A stretch of 64,000 nucleotides of DNA from Chrysomallon squamiferum (GCA_012295275.1 CM022670.1:32263938-32327937); one strand, 5' to 3'; positions 1-13,881 are shown, counted from the first letter of the stretch. Made by a program: numbers and translations. The notes: a model not told the origin generated them from the letters alone.

Positions 1-580
1 AGTGTGTTAACAGAATTACTGATCAGTGTTTACTCACAAAGAATTGCTGATATGTACTTGTGATACATATGAATTATGCAACATGTGTGAAAGAGTTTTA
101 AAAATAAAATAATTGCTACATTTTATTATTGGACAGTAATGTAATACTCACTGCATGCTATTTTATATCATAATATTATTTAGTTATAGAACAAGCTTTA
201 GTTCACATTAGTAGCCAAATAAATTAAAATATTATTTCTGTATTACCTTTTTAATGTAGATTATAGATGTTTTTCTTAACAAATTGCCTTAATGACAATT
301 TTAAATTTATACAGAGAAAGACAGACAGACAGACAGAAAGAGAGAAAAAGAGAGAAGAAAAAGAAAGGTATATGTTAAAATAAACCAAGATTTAATATAA
401 TAAAATAAAGGGAAAATAGTGGAATAAAAGTAAAGAACTGCTAATTAACTAAGAACATTATTTCAATATCTGACTTTTTTTTTATTTTCTGAATTCTGAC
501 AGAATAAAAAACTGAATTTTACCAACTGTTATGTATGAAATATTTATTATTTTAAAAGAATCAGAGCCAATAAATCAAAC

Positions 581-621
<41 letters not shown>

Positions 622-3600
622 ATAAAAGAAGCTAAGATATCAAAAAATAAACGTTTTTATGTTTTATTTACAGCAATACAGAAGTAGGTTTATTACAGCA
701 CATCAAACTAATGTCATTTGATGTAGATACATAACAAAACCAACATACCATAACAAAACAAGTATTTTATGTGGTCTATACCAACACAAAGACTCGGGAA
801 TGTAAAATAATTTTAAAATCACCAAGTGGAACTAAGATAAACAGAATGTAACAAGGTTGCAGCTGTAGTGTATACTCTCATTTAATGATCAAATCTTTAC
901 AACGAAATGTTTGTGTTTGTCTGGACAAATCATTAATCTGTGCTTAATATAGCAAATTATATTGGAAACATATTGGAGACCAGTTGAATTTTTATGTAAA
1001 AAGGAAATGAGAGGTTTTTAAATTATTTTCTAGTACAAGTACAAAGGTAAACATAACTGTCGTCATATCTTCTTTAAAAAAAAGTATTTCTTTACATTTT
1101 AAAAAAAATATTCTTAAGTGCATATCAAATGACTGCATTAAATAGCTCCTTATTATTCAAGGGCATATTATGAATATAAATTCAAAAAGTTTGTTATAAC
1201 AATAGCTGTTTTTTATTTTATTATGTATACATTTATTTGTTAGGTAAATTAATTTTTAGAACTATTCCAAGTATTTTATCTTTGACTCATTATAAAAACA
1301 GTAAAAAAGAACAAGATTTTCAAATATCAGGACTTTTTTCAGGAATGGATTGACATGAAGACAGTTTTACTGAAATACTCTCAATAAAATAGAAATACGG
1401 TATTTGATTACTGCATTATTTCAAAGAAAGTGTTAAAGAGTATCACTTTCTGGAACTTGAAGACGAGTGTCAAGTTAACAAAACCTCATCCTGCTTCTAA
1501 GATACGATGAGCTTTTAGGAGTAAGTCAGGTGGAACAAATTTTCAAGGTGAAACCTCAACATAGTCAGTCATTATTTATTCAGGTAAGCTGATCAAACAG
1601 CACCTGGACGAGGAAACTCTTGCACTGTAATTAAGACCACAGTGAAAAGTTTTTCTACAGCATGTTGCCACAGAACAAATGTGTCAACCTGACTGGGTAA
1701 AGTTCACTGAACTACGCATGCTTCTACATGTAGATTCTGTCCAAGGATTTATTATATTTTTATCACATACTCTCCGTACATTTTACATTTTTAGTACCTG
1801 GAATTTATTAGTAATACTGAGTTTACCCTGATGTTATTAGTGTCAAGAGTCCATCTCGGGATAGCAAAGTTTGAATGAAAAGGAATGTTCTTTTAATGAC
1901 CATCCAGAACGTTGTGTACAATCAGATGTTCCAGCATAAAGGACAGTTTTAATGACTGTGCCTTTTAAAGTCTAGACTTTGACTCAAAACATATAAATGT
2001 ATGCACAATATAATATTTCTAATATATCTAATATCTTTGTTATTGTACTTGAAAACTCTGCATTTAAAATAAGACTGAAATATTTTTTCAGACTATTATT
2101 TCGTTTTACTTAGAAAGTATTTTCTCACTGTGAGGTAATACATAATACTGGCCTTCTTTAAAGAAAGTGAAAAATGCATAAACTGGAAATCTGAGATGAA
2201 ATCTAGTAAGCTTAATATGTGATACCCAAACCAACATTTAACACACTGCATTTCCAAATTAGAACTAATGTACTGTATAACTAGTTTTGAACTAAACCAA
2301 TTTTACAGCTTAGCATTTTGAATTAATTCAGTTTTATTTAAACAGTTTAGATTAGTAACAGGCACAGTATCATGCAGTACCAAATCCTATTTATACTTCA
2401 TACAAAAGATTTAACACTTCATATTTAAGAAAAAAAATGTTTAAAAATATATAAAATAAATTTAAGAAAAAAAACTTTTCCCAGCATACATTTTCTGAAA
2501 TACTTAATTTTTTTTTTTTTTTTTTTTCTTTGTTAATGCAACATAATCTTGTATAGAAATAATTAAACAGTGAGAAAAAAACTAATTCTCAGTTACAATA
2601 CAGAAGTTGTAAAGCATCTTTTAAAATATTTTTTTGGGATGTGTGTGTGTTCATGGTTTTACAACTTTTCATCATGAAAGGTGACATGCAGTGCCTTTCA
2701 AGAGGAGGAAAAGAAACACAAAAAGAATTCTTAAAATCAAATATCTTTCAACAAAGATTTATGCAGTTCACCTATGAACCTGGATAAAGCAAGCTTACAA
2801 ATGTCTCACAGACACAACAAAAGCATGTTTGTAGTTTAATTTATGTACAAAAACTTAGAAGAAAAAAACAATTTAGCTAGATAAAATATGCTGACAGAAA
2901 TGATCAATGAGTTTATGAGAATTTAATGGTTTATTTTATTTAATTTAAATGGAAAAATCAGAGGAAGAGAGAAAAGGAAATACATGTTCAAAACATGGAA
3001 ATACAAAACTCAATAACAATGTAGTGTTTTCTTAAAATATATATATTTATATATGATATAAGTAATATACTTCAATGGGACATTTTAAACAAACCTTTGA
3101 TGATAATAAAGTATAATAATAAAACAGCAAACCCTTGTGGATGCAATTAATTATAGCCTGCCAAATAGTATATGATCTCATTTCATACATAAATGTTAAA
3201 AAAAAAAAAAAAAATGAAATATGTTAATCTTTGAAAAATTAATGTATTCCTTGAATGTTAGTGTTTATATATATATGAGAATGTTTAATAACTTTTTATG
3301 ATATGCACCCCTTCAAAAAAAAAATTTTTTAAAAATTAAATAAATGGATACTAACAATATCCTCTAAAAAATGTTTTACATTATAGTATGGAAACAAGAC
3401 TTAATATGTAAAATATATTTAACTACCTGGTCATAAAACCACTGGTTAACATTAATCAAAGCGATGCTCGTTTTGCTACCTCACAGGTATGATAGATGGT
3501 AACTGTCAGCTATGCATCTTATTTTCCCAAAATACTTCTTCAAAGATCAGCAATACATTGTAATTTGTAACTTCAAAGAATGTATTGCCACATGCCACTC

Positions 3601-4713
3601 TTGGAATGATGGAAGTTAAGCTGCAATTATGCAAAACTCCCAGACTTGCATTTGTTACACAGCATGGTTACTGAAATAACTGCAGCACAGCACATATCTT
3701 ACTGGTTATGAACATTTTTCTTAGCCAAGATGTATTTTGAATTTTTATTACAATAATTTAATTAAAACTGAACTGATACAATTTATTTTACTTTTAAAGC
3801 AAACTAAAACATAAAATTATGTGTTTATTCACAATCAAAATATTATATTTTATAAAACATATAATTTAAATAAAAGTGATGTTATAAGGTTTTGGGGGTT
3901 TGTTTGTTTTTTCAAAAAATAATAATAAATAGTAAATTTCAAATGAAACTTAAAACTTAATGGCAATAGCTTTTTAAAAACATTTGATATATTGACTTAA
4001 AAAAAAGAAAAACAATTTTCTACTGATGGCAAAATAGGCATATTATATTTATGGCTATTACATTATAGGTTTCATTCTATTTCATTTTGTTTAAATTTTA
4101 TTATTAATATAATTTTTATTTTTATTTTTTATTTACATATTCATTATTTTATATTATTTCATTTCATTTGTTTTTAATTTAATTTAATTTAGTTTAATCT
4201 TTTAATTATTATTATTATTTTTTTTTTTTTGGCTTTTACAATTCCTGAAAGAAATAACTAATCCAAGTACTTAATGAATATTTAATTTTATATTACTTAC
4301 ATTTAACTAGTACAAACAAAATGTATAGGAAGCATATCGGAAGTATCAATATAATACAGGAAGAAGGCTATACATACTTACAAACCCTGGAAAAATGCTT
4401 ACCTATGACCTGATACTTCCTGTAGTAACATGCACATGCATATTAATTACTCAGATTTATTATAAGATAGAGTTCTACTCATTTGTAAAATCTTTTTCAG
4501 CTGTTATATTTTGTAATTTTGTAAATAATAATGAAGAGTACAGAAACTATAAATTTTAAAATGGTACTCTTTTCTCTTTTCTTTATGACAGAATGTTGTT
4601 TTCACAACCCAAAACATTAAATTTAATAAAAAACAAAAACAAATCCACACACATGAAGCAAATAGTGTACATTCAGTCAAAAATAATAACCAAGCTGATG
4701 ATATAGAAATTAT
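1..4713. other. AT-rich non-coding stretch
   Basis: I see no convincing exon on either strand. The stretch holds A/T homopolymers (A-run 588-619, T-run 2507-2527, A-run about 3198-3214), a GACA-type purine repeat near 313-360 and scattered AT microsatellites. If the weak terminal-exon candidate at 4714-4895 were real, this would be its 3' UTR on the minus strand. Otherwise it is intron or intergenic DNA. Confidence 0.6.
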
Positions 4714-4895
4714 TCATGGTTTAGATACATCATGATAACTAGATGCACTAAAAGCGTTTTGCTGAGAACGTGGCTGACTTGAGATAGCAATCATAAGCAA
4801 TAAAACTGACATTATGCTGTCTGTCTGCAGACCACAGCATGATGAACGGGTCCACTGATGTCTACACTCTTCGGACCAGTAAAACGTGTTCCCCA
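4714..4895 (-). CDS. possible terminal exon, unrecognised (weak)
   Basis: On the minus strand a pyrimidine-rich acceptor-like end (TTTTTACAG) is followed by a 60-codon open stretch ending in a stop at 4714-4716. It is visibly richer in GC than its surroundings. The reading contains a Cys-rich part (WSEEC, SSCCG) and a hydrophobic run (SVLLLMIA) near its end. A second frame is also open for about 28 codons, so the frame is not secure. I do not recognise the product. It could be the last exon of the minus-strand gene that begins with the signal-peptide exon at 13881, but no intermediate exons were found, so chance is quite possible. Confidence 0.18.
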
Positions 4896-4917
4896 CTTTC
4901 TGTAAAAACACTACCAC

Positions 4918-7900
4918 CTGCTCATCATTTACCTTCTTTTATTAATCTCTTTGTCTTCTAACTTCATTTATTAGTATTATTTTTACAATTTTTTGCTTGA
5001 TGTGTCTGTTGGCATTAAACAGACCATTATATATTTCAAACATCAGCCATTTTCAGAGTGTTTTTTCTTTTTTTTTTTTGTGTTATCTCATGGTTATTAA
5101 TGGAATGAACTCAGTTTAGTGTATTTTAAAAAGATATTTAAAGTATTAAAAATCAAATATTCAGGAACATTAACTATTCCTCTGTTTTATATAATCCAAC
5201 ATAAAGATGTAATAAAAACATTTTTATCAAATAAAAGAATATTTTCAGAATAATTTACAAATAATTTGCAATGCTTTAAATTTTCTAATTTATTTTGTCT
5301 TTTGGTATAATGTGGATACAAGGGTGTAAATAACTGGATTCTTTTTAACATCAGTCACAAAGCAGGAGATTAAAATCAAACTGCACATTAACCCCATGAG
5401 CACACAAAGTAATGGAAAATTCATCCACTGACTGATTTGAACATTTGTCTGTCTATTCAATCTTCAAAATATTCACCACCTAGAAAATTGCCTCTTTATT
5501 CTTTCAAAAAAAAAATATAAATAAATAAATAAATAATAGACTGAATATCAAAACATTTTGTTAAAATAAAAAAATAAAAATTAATCATTATCCATAAACA
5601 GTTAAGATATACATAAATAAAGATCTTTTTATTTAACTCTATATTTATCTTAGAAATAATGTTTTTTGATCATATTTATTTAGATATTTATAAAAAAAAA
5701 AAAAAAAAAAAAACTAAAATTCCAAAAAAGAAATGCTGAGTATGTCTGTCAGAAAAAGAAAGGTCATTAAACTTGAGGCAAGTTATGTGAGAATTATTTC
5801 TTATTTATAAATAAACAAATAGATCATCACTCTAAGTAATACAACGTTTACACAAAACTGGCCCTGAGTGTTTTGTTTAATTAGTGGTTTATAGATTATT
5901 TAAATCGTAGTGAACAATGTGTTATCATGTTTACTTTAAGAGTTCATAGAGACTAACAACAGGGTCAATATTGATGAGAAATAAATAAATACAGTTTACA
6001 GAAATACATTATTCATTGTTATTTTGTAAGTAACAAATTTTATATCAGATTTTATGAAGATTTGTAAAACAGGCAGCCTGAAGGAGATTCTTTTTATTTA
6101 TTTTTTTTAGTCTTATGTTTATTAGCTCTAGATAATCTATGAGATATTACTGTACTCTGTCCAGTTTGAAATTCAGGTTTTGTGGAGGAAAAACAATTTT
6201 CATGTAATTTCATTTAATACCACATTTTTACACATCAGTACACAATGGTATAATCACATGGAACATTTTGTAAAATATTAGTTTGGGTTAATAATGTCAT
6301 AATTTTGTGCTCAAAAGGGTGGGAAAAAAAAAAGAAATGATTAAAACAAGATAGGAAAAAAGAAGAAATTTCTTTAGTCACAGATTTACTATAGTTTCTG
6401 ACATGTCTGTTCCTAAATGTAAAATTATAATTTTATTTTATTTTAATTCTTTTTTTTTTTAATTTGTTTTGGACTGGTGCATTAATCTTCTCTTTAATAC
6501 AGAAGGTCTGGAACAAGTATTATTAACACTTGGTTATCAGAATTAAACCAGATGACATGATCACTGTACCATAGTAAATGAAGTACACAGAGCTAGGAGT
6601 ACCACTGAGGCCTTCTAACCAAGTGCTAAACACAGGTGATAGTATCAGTCTGGAACTTATCTCCACCTGTGATGATTTTAAACACACCTACAAGTGAGAG
6701 TTATTGCCGTAAGCCTATTGGGCAAGCAGGACTCTGCTGAGTAAGGTTTTTTTCTGCTGCATACATTAGTCTCTGTATAAACATTTCATGACATGATTAG
6801 CTAATGCCCAATACAAGTAACCTGAAGGTAAAGGAGTTATCAGGATTGCCATGTACAGAGAGAGATTACAAGGGAATTTGTAGGTACTTGTGTTTACATA
6901 GGAGATGAGAGCATATATTTTCAAAACAAAGGAAGCAAAGGATTTAATATGGAACACTGTTGTTGTAATTGTGTTGCAATTTTGTTTGTTAAAAAAAACA
7001 GATGTTACTTACTGCAAAACATACTAAAAAGGTGATCCTTAGCCAAAAAAAAAATGAGGAACAATAAATAATCCCTGAAGAAAGAAAAACTCACTAAGTT
7101 GACAGCTAAATGCATAATAAATTTTAAAAACAAATTGCTGTGAAAAGACCTCCTGCCAGACATTTGCACACTTTCACCACTTCCAGTTACATTCTTGAAT
7201 TAAGTGAAAAACTTGAGAAAGATCTAGAAAAAGATCTGTGATAATAAATCTGTTATAAATATCTTATTATTCAGAACCTAACTTTTGTCATTCTGCATAA
7301 AGAGAAAACATATTGACTAAAGCTGATAACCTATTTGACAAACAGATTTTGTTCAAGATTCTCTCCTGTATGTAAACACCATAGGCAATCACAGCTGTTA
7401 ATGTTAGAAGCCTGAAGTGATCACAGGAAGATAATTTAAATCTGGAGACAGTTAAAAAGACAAAACCAGGTCCTTGCTCCATTAAATGTATGTGCATATT
7501 CTTTTTGATTTCACAGCTGGCCTAAATTTAATGAAGTTCTTGCTTGTAATTTTTATATTCCAGGTTTTGCACTTGGTATTTATTTTTTTTGCTTAGGAGG
7601 GTTTGTTTCTGCAAAAGGTTTGTCCTTTTCTGTGTATACAATAAGGCCATAAATAGAAAGGAATATATATTTATGAATAAAAAAATAATTTTACACCATA
7701 TATTTTTTTAAAATTTTAGTGCTTTTAAGCACTTTATGGTATAAATATGTATCATATTAAATGTTAAGGCTAGATTCCCAACTACATCAAAACTAATATA
7801 TGTGAGAACCATGTAAACACTTTAAAGTTTGTTTGTTTTAAACATAAAAAGTCAAAAAAAATAATAAATGATTTAAACATTGTAAGCAAAAGAAGATAAG

Positions 7901-10900
7901 TTGACTCCAAAAGAGAAAACAAGAACAGATATAAAAAACAGCTGCACAAAAGTAGTTCTGAAGTATACTAAACAACAGTTTATGCTAGAATTATAAATCT
8001 GGCAGAGTACAAAAATTCCATACATTCTGCTTGTAGCTAGCTGAGGATATATATAAAAAGGCTAGATGTCCTCAATCAGAAACATGAGAATATTTCTTCC
8101 ACTATCCTTACAGATGATGACACTGAAATGCAAACCAATCCACCATAGGGTGAATGGTAGTGATGTGCTGTCTCAGTTCACTGCCCACTTCTACATATTG
8201 GATTGTGTTTATGCCTGACTGCATCAGTGCCTTGGTTACTTAGTTCATGGTTGTTTGACAAAAAAATAACAACACACACACACACACTCATATATACCTA
8301 CTATTAATATGAAAAGTATATTTCATTAAAAAACAAATATAAACAAAAAGCAGAGAACAAATTTTGTTAACATTGGTAATTTTACAATCCCAAATTAGAT
8401 TTACAAAATCTAATTCACAACTGTACAGAAATATCATCAGTGAAATTCATGTACAAACACACATGTAATACTCAGATGTGTTAGGTTGTCACATACTTTA
8501 ACATCACTTCTGTTCTTCTACTTTTATTGAAAAATAATATGAATTAAAAAAAGAAATTTCATTTACAATCTCATTCAGCAAGTTTTCCTTTATCAAGTAG
8601 TGGTGGGAAATAATTTCCGTTATGGTTCACTGTACATTTATATATGCACTGAAAATTCAAGTGCAAAGAACTGTAATAGATCTTCATTTTATATCAAAGG
8701 TCTTGACCTCTATTTATTACTCTGTGTGGGAATAAATGGTTAAAGGGACCCTGAGGTCAAGTTCTGTGCTCCCTATTTTCCAATCATCAGTTAAGAATAA
8801 AATGAAACAAATATGAAAAAGGACTCGTGGTGTACAGAATACAAGGCAGGACAAGTGAGGCTACACCTGCTGTGTGCTGGACCCAGAAAGAGACTGACCA
8901 ACTTCACACAATCATTTTCAAGTAATCACATTTAATAGCATCTTTTAACCTTTTTTTAAATTATTTTTTATTTTCTTTCGCAAAAATAACAAGTTAATGA
9001 TACACTGGAATATTAATATAAAAACAGAGAGAGAGAAAAAGAAAAGAAAAAGAAAACAAAATTAACAAAAACATGAGAAGCTATCATTTTGATTTTTATC
9101 TCAGTAATTGCTGTTGTAGACTTTTTTTTTATTTTTTGTAATAAAATGTTTTAATCAAATATATCTGTATCATAAATAAAATGTTAATAACACAGCAGTA
9201 ACCTTTGATCTACAGAAACCATCATCTACTTTCTTCATAAACGAATGTCACCAGTTGTTTGAGTAGGGAGGCAAAGGATTAATCATGGAAAAGACCCGAC
9301 TGCCCAAGACTTTAACATTTTGAGATTTGCGTCCATAAATTACATTCAGACCTTTCTAGCACTTTACTACCACACTTACAGGTATTCCCGAAACACCTGT
9401 ATAAATGTCTCACCAGCTAATATTTTCATTGTGCCTCACATCTAAGAGCAGCAAGGTAAGATACCTGCTCGTGCATTATACAATAAAAAGAAAACAGACA
9501 AACAGCCCAAGTGATTGAGATTATTTAAATCAGCTGTTTGGATACAGATTTCTGCTCCAGTCAACACACATTTATTGGGCAAACAGTTGGTAATAGACAG
9601 AGAATTTCACTTGTGATTACTTTACAAACATTATGTCATTTTGATTTCTAGACTTGGATTCAATAAATAATATAAAAAAAAATAAAAAATACTTGAAAGG
9701 CAGTTTTAATTGGGTTCCTCTTTTCATAAAAGAAATGAAGTAAGGACTCCCTAGAATACTTGCTTACCTTCTGAATTATATTTAAACAAAAGTCTACAGA
9801 CTAACCTATATCAATCATTTTAATTTCTCCATTAAATTAATTTATCCAGTATATTTTCACTATTTCTGTCAACAAGAAAAATATATATTTATGATTCAAA
9901 TAAATTTTGTTCCTCAACTAATATGATATATAGTAAATGAATAGATAAAATAAAAATTGCAGTGTAATTCACGTTACCATGTGACTACTGTACCTCAATA
10001 ATGACACCAATTCTTCCTCTGGTAAAAATCAAAGTATGACCATATATACTTGTCATGAGTGACAGGTCCATTAAGCTTAATAATAAATTTAAAATGGAGA
10101 TAAGAAGATATGTGCTCTACAATCTGCTTGTAATTCTTAGTGAATATAAAATAGTCCATGTTCAGAATAATACAAGTTCAGTACAAGTTAGTTTCAATGA
10201 AGAAAAAATTTACCTCGATGATAATTTTCAAATAATAGTGAAAATATTTGTACATCATCTTTTTAATGTTTCCTTGTTTTATGTACACATTCATGTTGTA
10301 AAGCATTTATCTCTACTTGTAAACATCAAAACAAAAATGTACCCTCAAACCACCTCCTCAAAATGAAATAAATTTTAACGTGTGATAACAATTTTAACAT
10401 CATAAATTAAACTGGGAGCAGATAATGTTAATGATACAGTTTTGGGATAGAAAATAAAAAATAAAAAGAGAAGTTCAGCAACCATCAGAATACATCTGTG
10501 TGTTGTCTTCAGGTATTGGTGTGTATTTGACTTGAAGACACACAGCAGGGATACTTTATATAAAGGATCACAGCATCATGCAGTCAAAAAATCCCTCTTT
10601 TGGCATGTCCAGACCCTTTATTGGATACGGCTTATTTCAAAATCCTCAGCTTATAAATTTACACTTTCACAGTATCAGTTTTCCAGCCTATTATTGTTCA
10701 TGTGGCAAACAATTGTAAAGAGTTGAAAGAGCTGTCTGCCCATTTGTGGACAAGTATTATAGTGATAAACAGATTATTGTAATGGTCATTCTGAAATTTC
10801 ATCCGATTTATCCTTTGACCACCACTGTCTCCACAGGTGGTTAAATAGAGGATTTAGGCTTGTACATGGACATTCATTAAACATGCTCAAAAAATCTCAA

Positions 10901-11228
10901 TGGATTTCACTTCACAGTGAGCTGTGAATGACTGAAGGTAAAAGTTCAGATAATCTGCAATTTTTAACTTAGACAAACTGCTAACATGGACATTTTAAAT
11001 CAACAATCAGATGGAATCATGAGCACATCTATAATACTTGTAAAATGAATTTGTTCACCTTATTTTACTACTATTTTTGTATTGGTTATGAAATAAAAAA
11101 TGTTTTTAACATCATTTGCTGAAATAATTTATTATCTCAGTGTAAATAAGAAATTCAGGTAATATAGCAAATTACTCATTTCCTTCAAACTAATAAAAAA
11201 AATTATGTATGCTGATACTTGTTTAATG
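4918..11228. other. non-coding stretch, probable intron or spacer
   Basis: No exon with both splice signals and a recognisable product is visible. There are A/T runs (for example 5693-5713), a short AC repeat at about 8271-8287 and small pockets of higher GC near 6600-6730, 8100-8250 and 9230-9460. Those pockets do not read as proteins I know. The 103-codon open frame at 10055-10366 looks like chance in AT-rich DNA. If the minus-strand signal-peptide exon at 13881 is real, this is its long first intron. Confidence 0.55.
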
Positions 11229-12413
11229 TAGGTATGTGTATTTCTGCCGGAACTGCGTCCGCCATTTTCTGCCAAATCCGTGTGATCGGGATTTCCCCCG
11301 ATGGCGAGTGGTGTCTCTGCGTAAATCGCTTCTCGTTACTCAGGGGTTGGGAGTTTCGGTTATCCCTGATGGTATAATTAGCGGGAAATTCCCGTATACT
11401 CACTCGTTTTCGAATTTTTCAATTCGGTCAATTGGTTCGTTTCGGAGGAGAGTTCGAAAATTTGTTTCGTATTCAACACGTTAAAATCGGTCGTTTTCGA
11501 TATCGGAGGATAATCTAAGATAGATGGAGGCGAAGAACAATATTTAATTTTATTATATGTGAATTTATATTGAAATCTGACACAGCTGAAAAAAACTGCA
11601 CACGCCGGACAGAGGAGCTGTAACATCGAAATGGCTTCAAAATCAAACATGGCGGATGAAAATTCGAGTGAAACTGAAGTGATTTCTACCCTCGATTTTT
11701 AATAGCTTGCATTTTTAATAGCTTGATTTGAGAGGACTAGTTACCATCTATCTTCAGTCCAAATTTCACTAATAAAATTTCATTATTAAGAAAGTTACAT
11801 GCATTTTAGTGAAAAACAATAGGATTTTGGTCACGCCATTGTAATGCAAATGGCGGAAATGCATTAAATAATAGGACAATTAATTAGTGTTAATTGAAAA
11901 CGTTAAAATGCTGTAACTTCCTTAATACTCAACAGAATCACATGATGTTTGTTGTCTTTTATAGGGTTTTTAGAGTTCTTTTCAGCAATGTTATTTATGT
12001 TGAAGTTGGTAGTGTTGAAGTTGGTAGAATTTTTTGTCCACATAAATTATTGTTTGTTAGGTTGCTGGTACCTTAATTAATAACTTCTTTTTAATTTTTA
12101 CAAATATAATCGATAGCAGAGATTGGCATTGGTCTTCACTGAAAATTTCATCAAGAAAGCTTGCTTATTAACAAAGATAGAGGGGAAAATGTTAAAATAT
12201 TACTATTTTTGGTCACAAACCTCTAATGACTTATATAGCGTTTAATCGGAAGAAAAAAATTGCTTTTCAGGGGGGTTAAAATTGCTGCTACTTCCTTAAT
12301 TTTTTACATATTCACTTGATCTTGGTATCATTTTAAAGTGGTTTACAAACTCTACCCAACTGTCTTATTTATTTTCAGATTAGTGGGGTTTGAAAAATTT
12401 ATCCACATACCTA
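11229..12413. mobile_element. DNA element with TAGGTATGTG ends and 7-bp target duplication
   Basis: The left end reads TAGGTATGTG (11229-11238) and the right end is its exact reverse complement, CACATACCTA (12404-12413). The same 7 bases, TTTAATG, directly flank both ends (11222-11228 and 12414-12420), as expected for a target-site duplication. The interior of about 1.2 kb has no intact transposase, so it is probably non-autonomous. The left part (11240-11520) is richer in CpG and GC than anything nearby. The right part repeats a motif (TTAAAATGCTGTAACTTCC near 11903, TTAAAATTGCTGCTACTTCC near 12277) and a 15-bp tandem pair near 11999-12028. A 7-bp duplication does not settle the superfamily (hAT uses 8, MULE 8-10). 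A 23-codon reading at 11631-11702 within it is probably chance. Confidence 0.6.
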
Positions 12414-13802
12414 TTTAATGGCACATTGGATTACAACATATATTAATTTCAGACAAGATATTTATACCTCTACATCTTAACTGACATACATGGAAAGCAT
12501 TCATGAACAAGTCACAAGGCTGCCCTCAACAGTAACTCAAGTGCTTGAAATGATTACCATCACAATACACTGGCATGTGTGCTAGTGCTTGAAACACACC
12601 TTCATCTTTCAAAGATAACAACATCACAAATCACAACTGGTATCATTATGTACTTCACTGTGAAGCTTAATTGGTTTCAGCCACTTTTTGTAGAAATTTT
12701 ACCAATGATGGTTTGAAGGATAATCCTATTTGTTCCACAAATAAAATAAAAAATCTTTGTTATTAGTATGTTGAAGGTTATGGTATTCACGTGTATACTG
12801 GAACATGCATGTACACAAAATATTTAAAAGACTCATAACAGCACTTCCAAATTTGTCTTTATTTTACTTTTCTTATTTTTTTATATTTTTCTTCTTCTTT
12901 AAATAAATGCTAAATAAATTATTTAAACATGTCTATATTTCTTTTCTTTTAATTAAAAATGAACAGTTATGAATACATCTTTTAATATTCACATAAGTGA
13001 CTTATTATTATTGTATATTACAATGATTTTTAGTTATTTAGTTATTTTTATTATTATTATTATTAATCTATCTTTACTGTTTATTAATTATTAATAGTGC
13101 ATCATTATCATACATTCATATGAACCATTTATTCATTGCAACATTCATAATATATAATTCTTATTCAACAGTATAATCGTTTCTTTTGTCGGTACTACTG
13201 CAGTCTAATAGTTCTTTTCATTCACAGCACGATCACCTTCTTGCAATATTTGCATTCATTGGAAGCGATTATCCCCTTGTGCGATAATCGCTTTGATCTT
13301 GTCGCATCGTCCTACGACGCTTTCTCTAGGTTTCTGACTAACCCCCGACCGCGTATATACTCAGTTGTGACAAGCTCTTGCAAACAAACTGTAAATACTT
13401 AGATATTTTTAACCGTAGCTTTGCATATCATCAAATAAAAGAAGCAGGTGTGTTTCTCACTCGATCTTACTCGGTCGGTTCAGCATAGCTGCACAATTTG
13501 TCATCAAGCTGTCTACTTTAAAATGTGTCAGTAAAAAAAACCTCGACAAAAATTAAAACCAAATAATTATTCATAACTTCAAATATATATATATATCTAT
13601 ATTTATTTTTAATACTTTATTTTTTATTCACAAATTTATTTTACTTATCTACAGATTTAACTGTCGCATTAGCAAAACCTAACCGTAACACCTGAAAACG
13701 CTCGGACAGAAGCGGTGGTTACGAGCGACGCAAGCGATCGTCAGCGAAGGTAAAACTTGACAAGTTTTTTTAACTCTCAAAGTAACCTTACGTCAGACTC
13801 AC
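12414..13802. other. non-coding stretch downstream of the signal-peptide exon (probable intron start)
   Basis: AT-rich DNA with short ATT repeats (about 13045-13067) and a TA repeat near 13584. One perfect hairpin stands out: an 11-bp stem at 13263-13273 and 13283-13293 around a 9-base loop. It lies in a less AT-rich pocket at 13180-13400. No exon recognised. Confidence 0.5.
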
Positions 13803-13881
13803 CTTGACCGTTCTGTGCATATGTAAAATGCAGCACCAACACAAGTCCAACGACAACTCCACCTCCCATCTCTCGTACCAT
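13803..13881 (-). CDS. first coding exon of a secreted or membrane protein (partial gene)
   Basis: The ATG at 13881-13879 has a strong start context (A at -3, G at +4). It opens 26 codons plus one base before a consensus donor (G|GTGAGT, exon end 13803). The reading begins MVREMGGG, continues with a hydrophobic core (VVVGLVLVLHF) and ends TYAQNGQ, a textbook signal peptide with a likely cut after TYA. The upstream sequence to about 14060 is relatively GC- and CpG-rich, like a promoter and 5' UTR. A second, longer frame crosses the same exon (13799-14065) but reads like non-coding sequence. The remaining exons were not found downstream and may lie beyond position 1. Product unknown; a secreted, GPI-anchored or single-pass surface protein would fit. 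Confidence 0.5.

Noticed and set aside
10055-10366. 103-codon open frame, plus strand
   Set aside because: AT-rich codons, no known domain, no clear promoter or splice context; expected by chance in DNA this AT-rich.
11378-11650. 90-codon minus-strand frame and 23-codon plus-strand reading (MASKSNMADENSSE...)
   Set aside because: Both lie inside the 11229-12413 mobile element and show no recognisable protein.
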